From the NCBI RefSeq assembly GCF_004345665.1, contig NZ_SLWR01000001.1, forward strand, positions 1,084,401 through 1,148,400: DNA of 64,000 nt. Direction: 5' to 3'. A model generated the notes under the pieces. That model did not search any database, was not told the DNA's origin, and saw nothing but the letters and a program-made list of their open reading frames with translations. A program made the translations under genes and the position numbers. The DNA is from Kribbella antiqua. GTDB lineage: Bacteria; Actinomycetota; Actinomycetes; Propionibacteriales; Kribbellaceae. Below are positions 1 through 9,139 of the stretch, one piece after another; within the stretch, counting starts at the first letter, position 1, and every line of letters begins with the position of its first letter.

Positions 1-568
1 CCCCGACCTCACCCACGCGCGGCGGCAGCATCGGGATGATGACACCCTGAAGCCGGTACCCGGCGCCGAGCGAGCGGAGCGGGCGCCAGGCCTGACTCGG
101 CGCATACGCCAGGCTCGCGACGACTGTTGACGCAAGCAACAGATGAGCCCAGAGGTGCGCCCGGATCAGCCGCTCCGGAACCTGCACCAGCGGTCGCCAG
201 AGCAGGAAGATCAGCAACAACCCGATCAGGAACCGGGCCAGCCGCATCAACGGCCCAAGCGGCTCGGCGAGCAGGAACGCGGTCGCGGTCGCGAACATCA
301 CGTACAGCAGGTACAGCGTGCTCGCCGGCGTGGCCCGGGTCCGGAAGCCCGGCTTGGTCGCAGCCATCGCGACCAGGAAGATCGCCCCCAGCAGCAGGCC
401 CTTCGCCAGGCTGTTCGTCGACCCGGTGCTCCCCTGCGGCGCGGCGACCCGCGACGACCAAGGCTGGACGCCGAGCACGAACAGGCACCACAACATCAGC
501 CAGAACCAGGCAGGCTTCTCGCTCTCCTGCTCAACGGTCCCGGGCACCGGCGGCGCCAAAGCGGTCAT
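1..568 (-). CDS. O-antigen ligase/polymerase-like membrane protein (partial)
   Basis: The 3' end lies outside the window; about 189 N-terminal residues are visible from ATG 568. At least five hydrophobic segments can be seen (about residues 17-31, 55-70, 85-105, 115-130, 145-160). The stretch YRLQGVIIPMLPPRVGEVG aligns with DRLYGILWPIPPTQVGHYA in the complete ligase-like protein at 38705-39937, which is why I place it in the WaaL/Wzy O-antigen ligase or polymerase family. Such proteins join or polymerise lipid-linked repeat units on the outer face of the cytoplasmic membrane. It starts 4 bases after the stop of the Wzz-like gene, so the two form an operon. Ligase versus polymerase cannot be decided. 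Confidence 0.75.
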   Translation of the reverse strand, partial: MTALAPPVPGTVEQESEKPAWFWLMLWCLFVLGVQPWSSRVAAPQGSTGSTNSLAKGLLLGAIFLVAMAATKPGFRTRATPASTLYLLYVMFATATAFLLAEPLGPLMRLARFLIGLLLIFLLWRPLVQVPERLIRAHLWAHLLLASTVVASLAYAPSQAWRPLRSLGAGYRLQGVIIPMLPPRVGEVG

Positions 569-572
569 GGCG

Positions 573-2198
573 TCAGCGGATCGGTGGTGCGGCCGACTCG
601 GCGGCCTTGAAGTTCAGCGGGATGCCCAGCGTCTCGTCCTGCGGCGAGGCCCCGATCAGTACGACGCCCACCACCGGCGCACCGGCGTACTGCAGCGCGG
701 CCGTGAGCCGGGCGACGTCCATCTCCTTGTCATGGCCAACCTGCACCACGAGCACCGAAGCATCCACGGCGGCCGCCAGCGGCGTGATCCCCATCCGCCC
801 GACCGCACCCGGGCCATGGATGACCACGGAGTACCCAGGCGGCAGGTCCGCCACGATCCCGGGCACCAGCGACGGCCCGACCGCGGTCGCCGTCTCCTCG
901 TGGTTCAGCCCCGGCGGCAGCACGTACAGGTCCGCGACGGTCCCCGGACGGAACAGCTTGCGGGCCCGGATCGCCCGGGTCGCGGCAGGCTCGTTCACGA
1001 GGTCGGTCAGGCCCTCGTGACCCGTCACGTGCGGCAGGACCGGCGTACCTTCCACATCGGCAAGGATCAGCAGGGTCTCGCGGCCGTCGCGGGCGTTCGC
1101 CTCAGCCATCGCCAGCGCGATACCGGCCGAGTTCGGCGTCGGTGAGGCGGATACGACGAGCAGCGTGCCCGGAGCGCCCGAGCCGAAGGCCCGCGGGTTG
1201 AGCTCCCGCCGCGCCAGCGCACCGCTCGCCTCGGTCCCGAGCGAGGTGATCTCGTACTGCGGCAACTCCGGCGCCGTCCGGTGCCAGAACCGGCGGCGGT
1301 TCCCCTCCGAGGCGGTGATGACCGGCGAGCTCGCCGCCCGCGCCGCCTGATCGCGAGTCAGGATGTACGGCGTCAAGTGCGACCGAAGCAGGGCCAGACC
1401 GAACCCGAGCACCAGGCCGAGGATTCCGCCGACAAGGATGTCGCGGGCAACCATCGGCGACGAGCTGGCGGTGTCGGTGGTGGCCGGGGTGACCAGCTCG
1501 CTTCCGGCACCGACGGCGGTCAGGGCCTTGCGCATCGCGGCGGCATCGTCGGCCGCCTGCCGCGCCTCGGTCGCCAGGCCGACCCGCTGGTCGCGCAGCG
1601 CGGCCGCGGTCTGCGAGTCGCCGCGATCGACCGCCTCGTTGATCTGGCTGATCAGGCTGCGCGACTGCTGAGTGGCGGTCTTCGACCGGTCCTGCGCCTG
1701 GCCCGCGAGCGTGGTGAGCAGGCCTTTGGCCTCGTCGTTGCGCTGGTCCAAGTAGATGGTCGCGATCGCGTTCGCCCGTCGTACGGCCTCTGAAGCGGTC
1801 GGGCCGTCGGTGGTGACGAGGTACGCGTTGTCGGTGACCGCCTTGACCCGGGTCACCGCGGCGAGCTTCTGCACGGTGTCGTCGTTGGTCGGCATGCCGA
1901 GCGACTTGGCGACCTCGCGCAGCAGCGTCGGGCTGGCCATCACCCGGGCCTGGGTCTCGGCCGGCAGGTCCATGCCGAGCGGGCCGGTCTTGTCCGAGCT
2001 GGTGTCGAGCTTGCCGACCAGGGCCGGCGGCACGGCCGGGCCGATGACGAGCTGGCTGGATGCGGTCCACCGTTCGGTCTGGACGAGGGCGTAGACGGCG
2101 GCGCCGAAGAGGCCGAGCAAGATGCAGCCGATGATCAGCCACTTCTGCCGTAGCAGTGACTGCGCGGTCTCCCGCCAGACCACGGTCCCCGGTTCCAT
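573..2198 (-). CDS. Wzz-type polysaccharide co-polymerase with P-loop-less kinase-like domain
   Basis: 541 aa. Two membrane segments (about 20-40 and 253-272) flank a roughly 210-residue extracytoplasmic region with coiled-coil-like stretches (155-230), the layout of Wzz chain-length regulators. The cytoplasmic tail (about 345-540) follows the fold order of bacterial tyrosine kinases and ParA-like ATPases, with a beta strand then VVSASPTPNSAGIALAMA. The expected GxxGxGKS/T Walker A is missing at that point. I infer a non-ATP-binding tail that may only serve for docking. The ATG at 2198 has GAGGAG about 7 bases upstream. It is co-transcribed with the ligase-like gene that follows. It is paralogous in layout to the proteins at 35863 and 37077. 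Confidence 0.8.
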   Translation of the reverse strand: MEPGTVVWRETAQSLLRQKWLIIGCILLGLFGAAVYALVQTERWTASSQLVIGPAVPPALVGKLDTSSDKTGPLGMDLPAETQARVMASPTLLREVAKSLGMPTNDDTVQKLAAVTRVKAVTDNAYLVTTDGPTASEAVRRANAIATIYLDQRNDEAKGLLTTLAGQAQDRSKTATQQSRSLISQINEAVDRGDSQTAAALRDQRVGLATEARQAADDAAAMRKALTAVGAGSELVTPATTDTASSSPMVARDILVGGILGLVLGFGLALLRSHLTPYILTRDQAARAASSPVITASEGNRRRFWHRTAPELPQYEITSLGTEASGALARRELNPRAFGSGAPGTLLVVSASPTPNSAGIALAMAEANARDGRETLLILADVEGTPVLPHVTGHEGLTDLVNEPAATRAIRARKLFRPGTVADLYVLPPGLNHEETATAVGPSLVPGIVADLPPGYSVVIHGPGAVGRMGITPLAAAVDASVLVVQVGHDKEMDVARLTAALQYAGAPVVGVVLIGASPQDETLGIPLNFKAAESAAPPIR

Positions 2199-2431
2199 GC
2201 CACTCCTCTGCTCACCCGCCGGCGACTCGTTCCTCCGGCCAGCGACTCAGGATATAGGCATCCGCGGCGGACACCACCCTCAGTGTCCACAGGTGTACGG
2301 ATTGCACAACGGATTGGGAACGGAACTGGCGAGCCGTGCTCCCGCTGTGGCCTAATCTCCTCTTCGGGGGAGCTTCGTCTCTTAACGCACCTAGTCCGGC
2401 GCACCGCGCCACCTGAGGGGACTACCGCACG
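2199..2431. promoter_or_regulatory. Divergent intergenic region, wzz-like / propeller gene
   Basis: 233 bases between two divergently transcribed units, so promoters for both must lie here. A TAATCT hexamer at 2353-2358 could be a -10 for the rightward unit, but I see no good -35 at the right distance. GGGAAC and CGGAAC occur side by side at 2316-2326; they resemble ECF -35 motifs but have no clear partner. GAGGGG near 2414-2419 is the ribosome site of the next gene, at slightly long spacing. Confidence 0.35.
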
Positions 2432-4642
2432 ATGAAGAAGAAGTGGCTGCTCACCGGAGTCGTGGGCGCCCTCATCGCAGGATCACTCGTTTTCACCCTC
2501 GCGCCGTCGGCGCAGAGCAACGAGGCCTCGCTGTCGGCACTGAACAGCCCGACCTGGCAGACCAATGCGAGCGTCCAGGGCATCGCCGTCGCGGCCGGCA
2601 AGGCGTACGTCGGCGGCCGGTTCACCAGCGTCCGCCCGCCGGGCGCCGCAGCCGGCACCAACGAGACCGCGCAGGCCTACCTCGCCGCGTTCGACGCGAA
2701 AACCGGTGACCTGGTCACCTCGTTCAAGCCGGTCCTCAACGGCCAGGTGTACGCCGTAGCCGCCTCCGAGGACGGCAAGCGGATCTTCATCGGCGGTGAC
2801 TTCACCACGGTCGACGGCGTGACCCGCAACCGGATCGCCGCCTTCGACACCGCCACCGGCGCGCTCGTCAGCACCTGGAAGCCCTCGGTCTCGTACCGGG
2901 TCAAGTCCATCGCGGTGTACGGCGACACCGTCTACTTCGGCGGCTCGTTCGGCCTGGTCAACAACGTCGACCGGCCGAGGCTGGCGGCCGTCAAGGCGGA
3001 CACCGGCGCACTGCTGTCCTGGGCTCCTGCCACCGATGGCGACGTGTATGCAGTGAACGTCGCGGACGACGGCTCGAAGGTGTACGCCGGCGGACAGTTC
3101 AGTACGGTCAACGGCACCGCGCAGAACACCGCCACCAGCCTCGACCCGACCACTGGCGCGGTGCTCCCGTTCCCCGGCGCGTCCGCCGTACCGGCGCCGA
3201 CGGCGACCTGCACCACCCGGGTCAAGACGATCGAGACCAGCGGCGACACCGTGTACTTCGGCAACGGCGGTGACGGCACCGGCTGCTTCGACGGCACCTG
3301 GGCGGTCGACGTCAAGACCAACGAACTGAAGTGGAAGAACCAGTGCCTGGGGGCTACCGAGGCGCTCAAGGTCGTCAACGGCTGGCTCTACAAGGGCTCG
3401 CACGCCCACGACTGCGCCAACAACGGCGCGGGCGGTTTCCCGCAGGGCTTCGACTACCGCTACCTGCTGGTCGAGAACATTGCCGACGGCAAGCTCGGCC
3501 CGTGGTTCCCGAACACCAACGCCGGACCGCCCACCTCGGTCGGCCCGCTCGCGTTCGCGACCAGCGGCGACGACCTCTGGGTCGGCGGCGACTTCACCCA
3601 GACGAACGGCGTCGGCCAGCAGGGCCTGACCCGGTTCACCAACGCGACCCCGGGCGCCGCCCCGGCCAAGCCGGCCAAGCTGACGCCGTACAGCGTCGAG
3701 CCGGGTGTCGTGCAGATCAACTTCCCGACGGTGGTCGACAACGACGACAGCACGCTGACCTACCGGCTGCTGAAGGGCTTCAGCAACACCACGATCGCGA
3801 CCTGGACAGTCAAGTCGACGCCGTGGGACAAGCCCTGGATCCATTACACCGACACCGACGTGACACCGGGTGAGTCGACCAACTACCGGGTCGAGGTGAC
3901 CGACGGCAACACGACGGTCCGCGGCAACTACTCCGACGCGATCACCGTCGCCAGTACCAAGTCGACGGCGTACGACAAGATCGTCAACTCCGACGGCCCG
4001 CAGGCCTACTGGCGACTCGGCGAGGCGGCCGGTACGACGACGTCCGTCGACAGCTCGGGCCAGAGCAACAACGGCGCCTTCACCGGGGTGACGCTGGGCA
4101 GCGCCGGTGCGATCACCGGCAACACCTCGATGACGATCAGCACGACCACCGGCCGGATGGCGGGCGAGAAGGGTTACAGCTTCCCGCAGCAGTTCACCGT
4201 CGAGGCGTGGGTCAAGCAGAGCGGCACCGGTCGCGGCGGCCGGATCATCGGGTTCGGCAACAACAAGACCGGGAGCAGCACCAACGGTGGCGACCGGCAG
4301 CTGTTCATGCGCAGCACCGGCGCGATCGTGTTCGGCATCAACGACGGCAGCCAGCGCACTCTCACCAGCGCGACCGGCAAGAACGACGGCAAGTGGCACC
4401 ACGTCGTCGGCACCTACGACAACGGCGCGATGAAGCTGTACGTCGACGGTGCGCTGTCCGGGAGCGCGAGCATCGGCCAGGCCTCGCTGTACTACGGCTG
4501 GTGGAAGGTCGGGTACGACAACAACAGCGGCTGGTCCGGCGGCGCGGCGACCCAGACCGGGATGGGCATCGACGAGGCGGCGGTCTACCCGTACGCACTC
4601 AGCGCGGCCCGGATCCAGGCCCACTACGCGGCCAGGTCCTGA
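2432..4642 (+). CDS. Secreted seven-bladed propeller protein with C-terminal LamG domain
   Basis: 736 aa. It has a Sec signal (KKK, hydrophobic core, cleavage near residue 28). About residues 38-395 contain seven propeller-like repeats built on [VI]Y[FV]GG.F..V.G followed by ..AAFD..TGA (blades marked by GGRFT, GGDFT, GGSFG, GGQFS, GNGGDG, YKGSHAHD, GGDFT). Cysteines in blades 4-6 suggest disulfides. An Ig/Fn3-like segment follows (about 410-505). The C-terminus is a LamG/concanavalin-like domain (about 515-735; AYWRLGE, FTVEAWVK, WHHVVGTYD, LYVDG). No enzyme motif is visible. I infer an extracellular carbohydrate-binding or wall protein linked to the polymer made by the surrounding locus. 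It is the first of three tandem paralogues and the only one with LamG. Confidence 0.8.
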   Translation: MKKKWLLTGVVGALIAGSLVFTLAPSAQSNEASLSALNSPTWQTNASVQGIAVAAGKAYVGGRFTSVRPPGAAAGTNETAQAYLAAFDAKTGDLVTSFKPVLNGQVYAVAASEDGKRIFIGGDFTTVDGVTRNRIAAFDTATGALVSTWKPSVSYRVKSIAVYGDTVYFGGSFGLVNNVDRPRLAAVKADTGALLSWAPATDGDVYAVNVADDGSKVYAGGQFSTVNGTAQNTATSLDPTTGAVLPFPGASAVPAPTATCTTRVKTIETSGDTVYFGNGGDGTGCFDGTWAVDVKTNELKWKNQCLGATEALKVVNGWLYKGSHAHDCANNGAGGFPQGFDYRYLLVENIADGKLGPWFPNTNAGPPTSVGPLAFATSGDDLWVGGDFTQTNGVGQQGLTRFTNATPGAAPAKPAKLTPYSVEPGVVQINFPTVVDNDDSTLTYRLLKGFSNTTIATWTVKSTPWDKPWIHYTDTDVTPGESTNYRVEVTDGNTTVRGNYSDAITVASTKSTAYDKIVNSDGPQAYWRLGEAAGTTTSVDSSGQSNNGAFTGVTLGSAGAITGNTSMTISTTTGRMAGEKGYSFPQQFTVEAWVKQSGTGRGGRIIGFGNNKTGSSTNGGDRQLFMRSTGAIVFGINDGSQRTLTSATGKNDGKWHHVVGTYDNGAMKLYVDGALSGSASIGQASLYYGWWKVGYDNNSGWSGGAATQTGMGIDEAAVYPYALSAARIQAHYAARS

Positions 4643-4691
4643 CATAGTTCCTGACCGCGCAGGGTTAGCTTTCTACAGCACAAAGTCATAA

Positions 4692-4730
4692 CGCGGGTGG
4701 GGGTCGTCTACCGGGCGACCCCCACCCGCG
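4692..4730 (+). terminator. Hairpin terminator after LamG propeller gene
   Basis: Perfect 15-bp stem (CGCGGGTGGGGGTCG at 4692-4706 with its complement at 4716-4730) and a 9-base loop, about 50 bases after the stop of the LamG gene. Only a weak T-run follows (CTACATTTC). It should separate the first propeller gene from the next. Confidence 0.75.
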
Positions 4731-4801
4731 CTACATTTCGGGGCTGGTGCGTGTAAGGCGACGTATCCACCACTCTGCCGCCCAAAGTCCGAAGGACCTT
4801 G

Positions 4802-6325
4802 ATGAAGAAGCTAGTTCTGGCCATCGTCACCGGCGCGGCTGTGGTCGCCGCGGCGCTGATCCCGTCCGGGCCGCCGTCGGAGGCGGCCAGCCCCGGGTTC
4901 GCGTCCGCCGTGTCGTCGGTCCGGCAGACGTCGTGGCAGACCAACAACAGCGTGAACGCCCTGGCGATCGCGGGCGACACCGTCTACGCCGGGGGCCTGT
5001 TCACCAGGATCCGGCAGCCCGGCAAGCCGGCCGGTCAAGGAGAGTCGGTCCGCACCTACATCGCCGCGTTCAACCGCAAGACCGGTGCACCGACGTCGTT
5101 CGCGCCGAAGCTGAACGGCCCGGTCTACAGCATCGCCACCAGCCCGGACGGCAAGTGGGTGGTGATCGGCGGTGACTTCACCACCGTCAACGGCCTGAGC
5201 CGGCACAAGCTCGCGATGTTCAACGTGGCGACCGGCAAGATCGTGATCGGCTGGGACCCGAAGTTCAGCGCCCGGGTCAAGGCACTGGCCATCTACGGCA
5301 ACAGTGTGTACGTCGGCGGCGCCTTCGGCCGGGTCGACGGCACAACCCGCAACCGGCTCGCCGCGGTGAGCGTGAGCCAGGGTGTCCTGCAGGCGTGGAA
5401 CCCGAACGCGGACGACGACGTGTACGCGGTCGACGTGTCCGACAACGGCCAGCGGGTGTTCGTCGGCGGGCCGTTCGAGAAGATCAACGGCAAGGACCAC
5501 TACTCGCTCGCGATGGTGAACACCACGACCGGTGCGGCGTACTCGATGCCGGCCGCGGCGGCGATCCCGGAGCCGAGCCCGACCTGCACCACCCGGGTCA
5601 AGGACATCGACACGCTCGGGAACAAGGTGTTCGTCTCCAACGGCGGCGACGGCTACGGCTGCTACGACGGCGTCCTGGCCGCCGATGCGACGACCGGCAA
5701 GCTGCTGTGGCAGAACAACTGCCTGGGCGCGACCGAGGCGATCAAGGCGATCGGCAACTGGGTCTACAAGGGCTCGCACGCACACGACTGCAGCGACAGC
5801 GGCGCCTTCGGCGACGACACCGGCACGCACTACCTGCTGGTCGAGAACGCGGCCAACGGCAACCTCGGGCCGTGGTTCCCGAACACCGACGCCAACCCGA
5901 ACAGCACCACCCAGGTCGGTCCGCTGGCGATGGCCGGCACCAGCACCGACCTGTGGGTCGGCGGTGACTTCCTGCACGTCAACGGCAAGGTCCAGCAGGG
6001 CCTGACCCGCTTCACCAACGCCCCGGGCGGCGCGGCACCGGCCGCACCGAAGGCTCCGAAGGTGACAAGTACGGCGCTCAACAAGGCGACGGTCAAGTTC
6101 ACCGACACGTACGACCTGGACAACCTGACCCTGACCTACAACGTCTTCCGGGGATCGACGAACATCGGGTCCTACAAGTACACGTCGTACTACTGGGAGC
6201 CGCGCAAGACGTACACCGTGACCGACACAGGTGTGAAGAGCGGCCAGACGGTCAGCTACCACATCGAGGTCAACGACGGCCGCAGCATCGTCAAGGGCCC
6301 GGCGGTGAGCGTTAAGGTGAGGTAA
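4802..6325 (+). CDS. Secreted seven-bladed propeller protein, paralogue 2
   Basis: 507 aa from ATG 4802. A TTG one codon earlier is possible, but GAAGGA lies at good distance from the ATG. It has a signal peptide (MKKLVL, cleavage near residue 30), then the same seven-repeat propeller as its neighbours (GGLFT, GGDFT, GGAFG, GGPFE, SNGGDG, YKGSHAHDC, GGDFL) and a short Ig-like domain (about residues 415-507). There is no LamG domain and no membrane anchor, so it is probably released or held by binding. The Cys pairs around CTTRVKDID and GYGCYDG are conserved across the three copies. Function unknown; an extracellular binding role is inferred. Confidence 0.78.
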   Translation: MKKLVLAIVTGAAVVAAALIPSGPPSEAASPGFASAVSSVRQTSWQTNNSVNALAIAGDTVYAGGLFTRIRQPGKPAGQGESVRTYIAAFNRKTGAPTSFAPKLNGPVYSIATSPDGKWVVIGGDFTTVNGLSRHKLAMFNVATGKIVIGWDPKFSARVKALAIYGNSVYVGGAFGRVDGTTRNRLAAVSVSQGVLQAWNPNADDDVYAVDVSDNGQRVFVGGPFEKINGKDHYSLAMVNTTTGAAYSMPAAAAIPEPSPTCTTRVKDIDTLGNKVFVSNGGDGYGCYDGVLAADATTGKLLWQNNCLGATEAIKAIGNWVYKGSHAHDCSDSGAFGDDTGTHYLLVENAANGNLGPWFPNTDANPNSTTQVGPLAMAGTSTDLWVGGDFLHVNGKVQQGLTRFTNAPGGAAPAAPKAPKVTSTALNKATVKFTDTYDLDNLTLTYNVFRGSTNIGSYKYTSYYWEPRKTYTVTDTGVKSGQTVSYHIEVNDGRSIVKGPAVSVKVR

Positions 6326-6372
6326 CTGCAGTCTGGGGCGCCGGAGGGGTCCGGCGGCTGTAAGGGGGGAAC

Positions 6373-7869
6373 ATGCGAAGAGTTGTTGCAGTCATCGCGG
6401 CTGCCGGTGCGGCGCTGAGCGTCGTACCGGCAACGCCTGCGACCAGCACTGGGGCGTCGCTGACCGCGGTCGCCAACCCGGTCTGGCAGACCGATGCGAG
6501 CGTGCTCGGGCTGGCCGTTGCCAAGGGCAAGGCGTACGTCGGTGGCAGGTTCACGCGGGTCCGTCCACCCGGTGCGGCGGCCGGCACGAATCAGACGGTC
6601 CGGACCAATCTGGCCCGGTTCAACCAGAGCACGGGCGCGCTCGACACCACGTTCAACCACACGCTGAACGGTGTCGTCTGGTCGATCGTTGCCTCGGCGG
6701 ACGGCTCCCGGGTGTACATCGGGGGTGACTTCACCCGCGTCGACGGGCAGGTTCGCAACCGGATCGCCGCGTTCGACACGGCGACCGGTGCACTGGTCGC
6801 CAACATCAAGCCGAGCGTGTCGTACCGGGTCAAGGCCCTCGCGATCGGCGGCAGCAACCTGTACTTCGGCGGCTCGTTCGGGCTCGTCAACGGCGTCACC
6901 CGGAACCGGGCGGCCGCGATCAGCACGACCGACGGCAGCCTGCGGGCCTGGAACCCGAACGCCGACGCGGATGTGTACGCGATCGACGCGGCCGACGACA
7001 ACTCGAAGGTCTACCTCGGCGGAACCTTCGCCAAGATCGGCGGAGTCAGCCGCTGGGCCGTTGCCAGCGTCAACAACTCGACCGGCGCGTTGCTGCCGTT
7101 CAGCGCGGCGTCCGCCATACCGACGCCGGCCAGCGGCTGCACCTCGCGGGTCAAGGACATCGAGACCGCCGGGACGCGGGTGTACTTCTCCAACGCCGGG
7201 GACGGCCGCGGGTGCTTCGACGGGACCTGGGCGGCGGACGTTGCCACCGGCAACCTGGTGTGGAAGAACACCTGCCTGGGCGCGACCGAGGCGATCACCT
7301 ACGTGAACGGCTGGCTGTTCAAGGGCTCGCATGCACACAGCTGCCCGGGCGCGTTCCCGGACGGTACCGGCGGGCACTTCCTGCTGCTGCAGAACCCGGC
7401 CAACGGGTCCCTCGGTCCGTGGTTCCCGAACACCAACGCGGGACCGCCCACCGAAGTCGGGCCGCTCGTGTCGGCGACCGGTGGCACCGACCTGTGGGTC
7501 GGCGGCGACTTCACCACGGTCAACGGCGTCGGTCAGCAGGGCCTGGCCCGGTTCACCAACCTCGGCTCGGGCGCCGCACCACTCGGCCCGGCGCTGCCGA
7601 CCTTGGCCAGTACGACGGCACGCCAGGTGAAGGCGACCGTGCAGACGTCACTCGACAAGGACGACATCAAGCTGACCTACCGCCTGCTCCGCGGCTCGAC
7701 CAACACGGTCGTCGCCACCACCACGGCGAACTCCACCTTCTGGAGCCGCCCGAACGTCACCCTCACCGACACCAACGCCCCGTCCGGTACGACGCAGTCG
7801 TACCGCATCGAGGTGTACGACGGCCACAACACCGTCCGCGGCGGCTACTCCAGCGTCACTGTTCGCTGA
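6373..7869 (+). CDS. Secreted seven-bladed propeller protein, paralogue 3
   Basis: 498 aa. ATG 6373 is preceded by AAGGGGGG. It has a signal peptide (MRRVVAVIAAAGAALS, cleavage near residue 25), seven propeller repeats of the same type (GGRFT, GGDFT, GGSFG, GGTFA, SNAGDG, FKGSHAHSC, GGDFT) and a C-terminal Ig-like domain. Its repeats look closer to the first copy (VRPPGAAAGTN shared exactly) than to the second. Only 47 bases separate it from paralogue 2 and no terminator is seen between them, so those two are probably co-transcribed. Its 3' end overlaps the convergent flippase gene by 14 bases. Confidence 0.78.
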   Translation: MRRVVAVIAAAGAALSVVPATPATSTGASLTAVANPVWQTDASVLGLAVAKGKAYVGGRFTRVRPPGAAAGTNQTVRTNLARFNQSTGALDTTFNHTLNGVVWSIVASADGSRVYIGGDFTRVDGQVRNRIAAFDTATGALVANIKPSVSYRVKALAIGGSNLYFGGSFGLVNGVTRNRAAAISTTDGSLRAWNPNADADVYAIDAADDNSKVYLGGTFAKIGGVSRWAVASVNNSTGALLPFSAASAIPTPASGCTSRVKDIETAGTRVYFSNAGDGRGCFDGTWAADVATGNLVWKNTCLGATEAITYVNGWLFKGSHAHSCPGAFPDGTGGHFLLLQNPANGSLGPWFPNTNAGPPTEVGPLVSATGGTDLWVGGDFTTVNGVGQQGLARFTNLGSGAAPLGPALPTLASTTARQVKATVQTSLDKDDIKLTYRLLRGSTNTVVATTTANSTFWSRPNVTLTDTNAPSGTTQSYRIEVYDGHNTVRGGYSSVTVR

Positions 7870-9130
7870 CCGTACGGCGATGGGCCGCGATGGCTCGGGT
7901 CGCCTCGTTCCACCACAGCAGCAAGGTGCAGAACGAGGCGCCGGCCAGGCCCCACGCGGCGCCACGAGGGCCCCAGAGGGCGGCGCCGCCGATGCCGCAG
8001 GTGATCAGGATGACCGACGAGATCAGGCGGGTCCGGAGGCCCCGGGTAGCGGCGGTGAGGGCTCTCATGATGGCGAAGGCGCCGGCGTTGGAGGCGCCGA
8101 AGGCCTGCAGCAGGATGACCGGGATCAGGACGCTGTGCGCCGGCGTCCAGACGCCCGGGCCGAGCAGCTCGCGACCGACGACTGACGGCAGCAGCAGGAA
8201 GACCGCTCCCCAAGCCAGCGCGCCCGCGCCGACCCCGAACGAGATCGCCAGGCCGACGAGCCACAGCCGCCGGTAGGAGTGCTTCAAGGCCCGGGCTGCC
8301 TCCGGGACCGAGATCATCCGGATGCCCTGGTTGAGCACGTTCACCGGGCCGAGCAGGACCTGCGCGCCCCGGATGCCGGCGGTCGCCGCGAGACCGGCGG
8401 CGGCCGTGATGCCGAGCATGTAGACCTGGATCGTGCCGGAGACCGCGAGCATCTCCCCCACGTACTTCGGACTGAGATCCCGATGGGTCTTCAACCATTC
8501 GCGAATCAGCTGCCGACGCGGCGAGACGCCCGCCTGGAATCGCCCGCCCATGGCCGCGATGACCGCGCCAAGCCCCCACCCAAAGGTCAGCGTGACCGCG
8601 GACGCCGAGCCGGTGAGATACAACCCGCCGAAGATCGCGAGCATTGCCAGCAACCAGATCAAGTCGTTCACAAAGGCTCGACGCCCTTCACCGACGACGA
8701 AGAACGCCCACCGCCACGCGTCCTGCAGCAACAGACCCGGCATCGTCACCGCGAACGCGATCAGCACGCCCCTCGATGGCACGCCCGGGAACGCCGCGAT
8801 CACCAGGCCGACGATGAGACCGACGAACCCGGCCAGCAGCGCGGTCGCCGTACTGGCTCGGACGGCTCGCTCCCAGGCGGCTGAGCGTGGACCGGAGTGG
8901 CGTACGGCGAGCGGCTCGGTGGCTACGGCTCGGGAGATGTTGAGCGCGATCGTGTAGCCGCCGAACGCGAGGGCGTACACACCGAAGTCGGCAACCGTGC
9001 TGGAGCGTGCGACGACCACGCCGACGGCGAGGTTGCTAAGGCTGGACAGCGCCTGATCGGCCAGCCCCCAGCCCGCCCGGCCGGCCGGTCCGGCCAATCG
9101 CCGGAGCTTCGGCCGCCGGGGGAACTTCAC
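7856..9130 (-). CDS. Polysaccharide flippase (Wzx/MATE-like), copy 1
   Basis: 424 aa with about 12-14 hydrophobic segments. The N-terminal pattern GWGLADQALSSLSNLAVGV matches oligosaccharide flippases of the polysaccharide-exporter superfamily, which move undecaprenyl-PP-linked repeat units across the membrane. It starts at GTG 9130, 9 bases after the GT26 gene; the ribosome site is weak. The paralogue at 14837-16156 shares the same N-terminal pattern (GWGIADQAVSSLGNFLLGV). It is the last gene of the run that starts with the priming transferase at 13319. Its 3' end overlaps the convergent propeller gene. Confidence 0.82.
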   Translation of the reverse strand: MKFPRRPKLRRLAGPAGRAGWGLADQALSSLSNLAVGVVVARSSTVADFGVYALAFGGYTIALNISRAVATEPLAVRHSGPRSAAWERAVRASTATALLAGFVGLIVGLVIAAFPGVPSRGVLIAFAVTMPGLLLQDAWRWAFFVVGEGRRAFVNDLIWLLAMLAIFGGLYLTGSASAVTLTFGWGLGAVIAAMGGRFQAGVSPRRQLIREWLKTHRDLSPKYVGEMLAVSGTIQVYMLGITAAAGLAATAGIRGAQVLLGPVNVLNQGIRMISVPEAARALKHSYRRLWLVGLAISFGVGAGALAWGAVFLLLPSVVGRELLGPGVWTPAHSVLIPVILLQAFGASNAGAFAIMRALTAATRGLRTRLISSVILITCGIGGAALWGPRGAAWGLAGASFCTLLLWWNEATRAIAAHRRTVSEQ

Positions 9131-9139
9131 GACAGCACT

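Noticed and set aside
2483..4645. 720-codon minus-strand open frame opposite the LamG propeller gene
   Set aside because: Antisense shadow; composition is Arg/Val/Gly-rich without any motif, while the plus strand has a signal peptide and domains.
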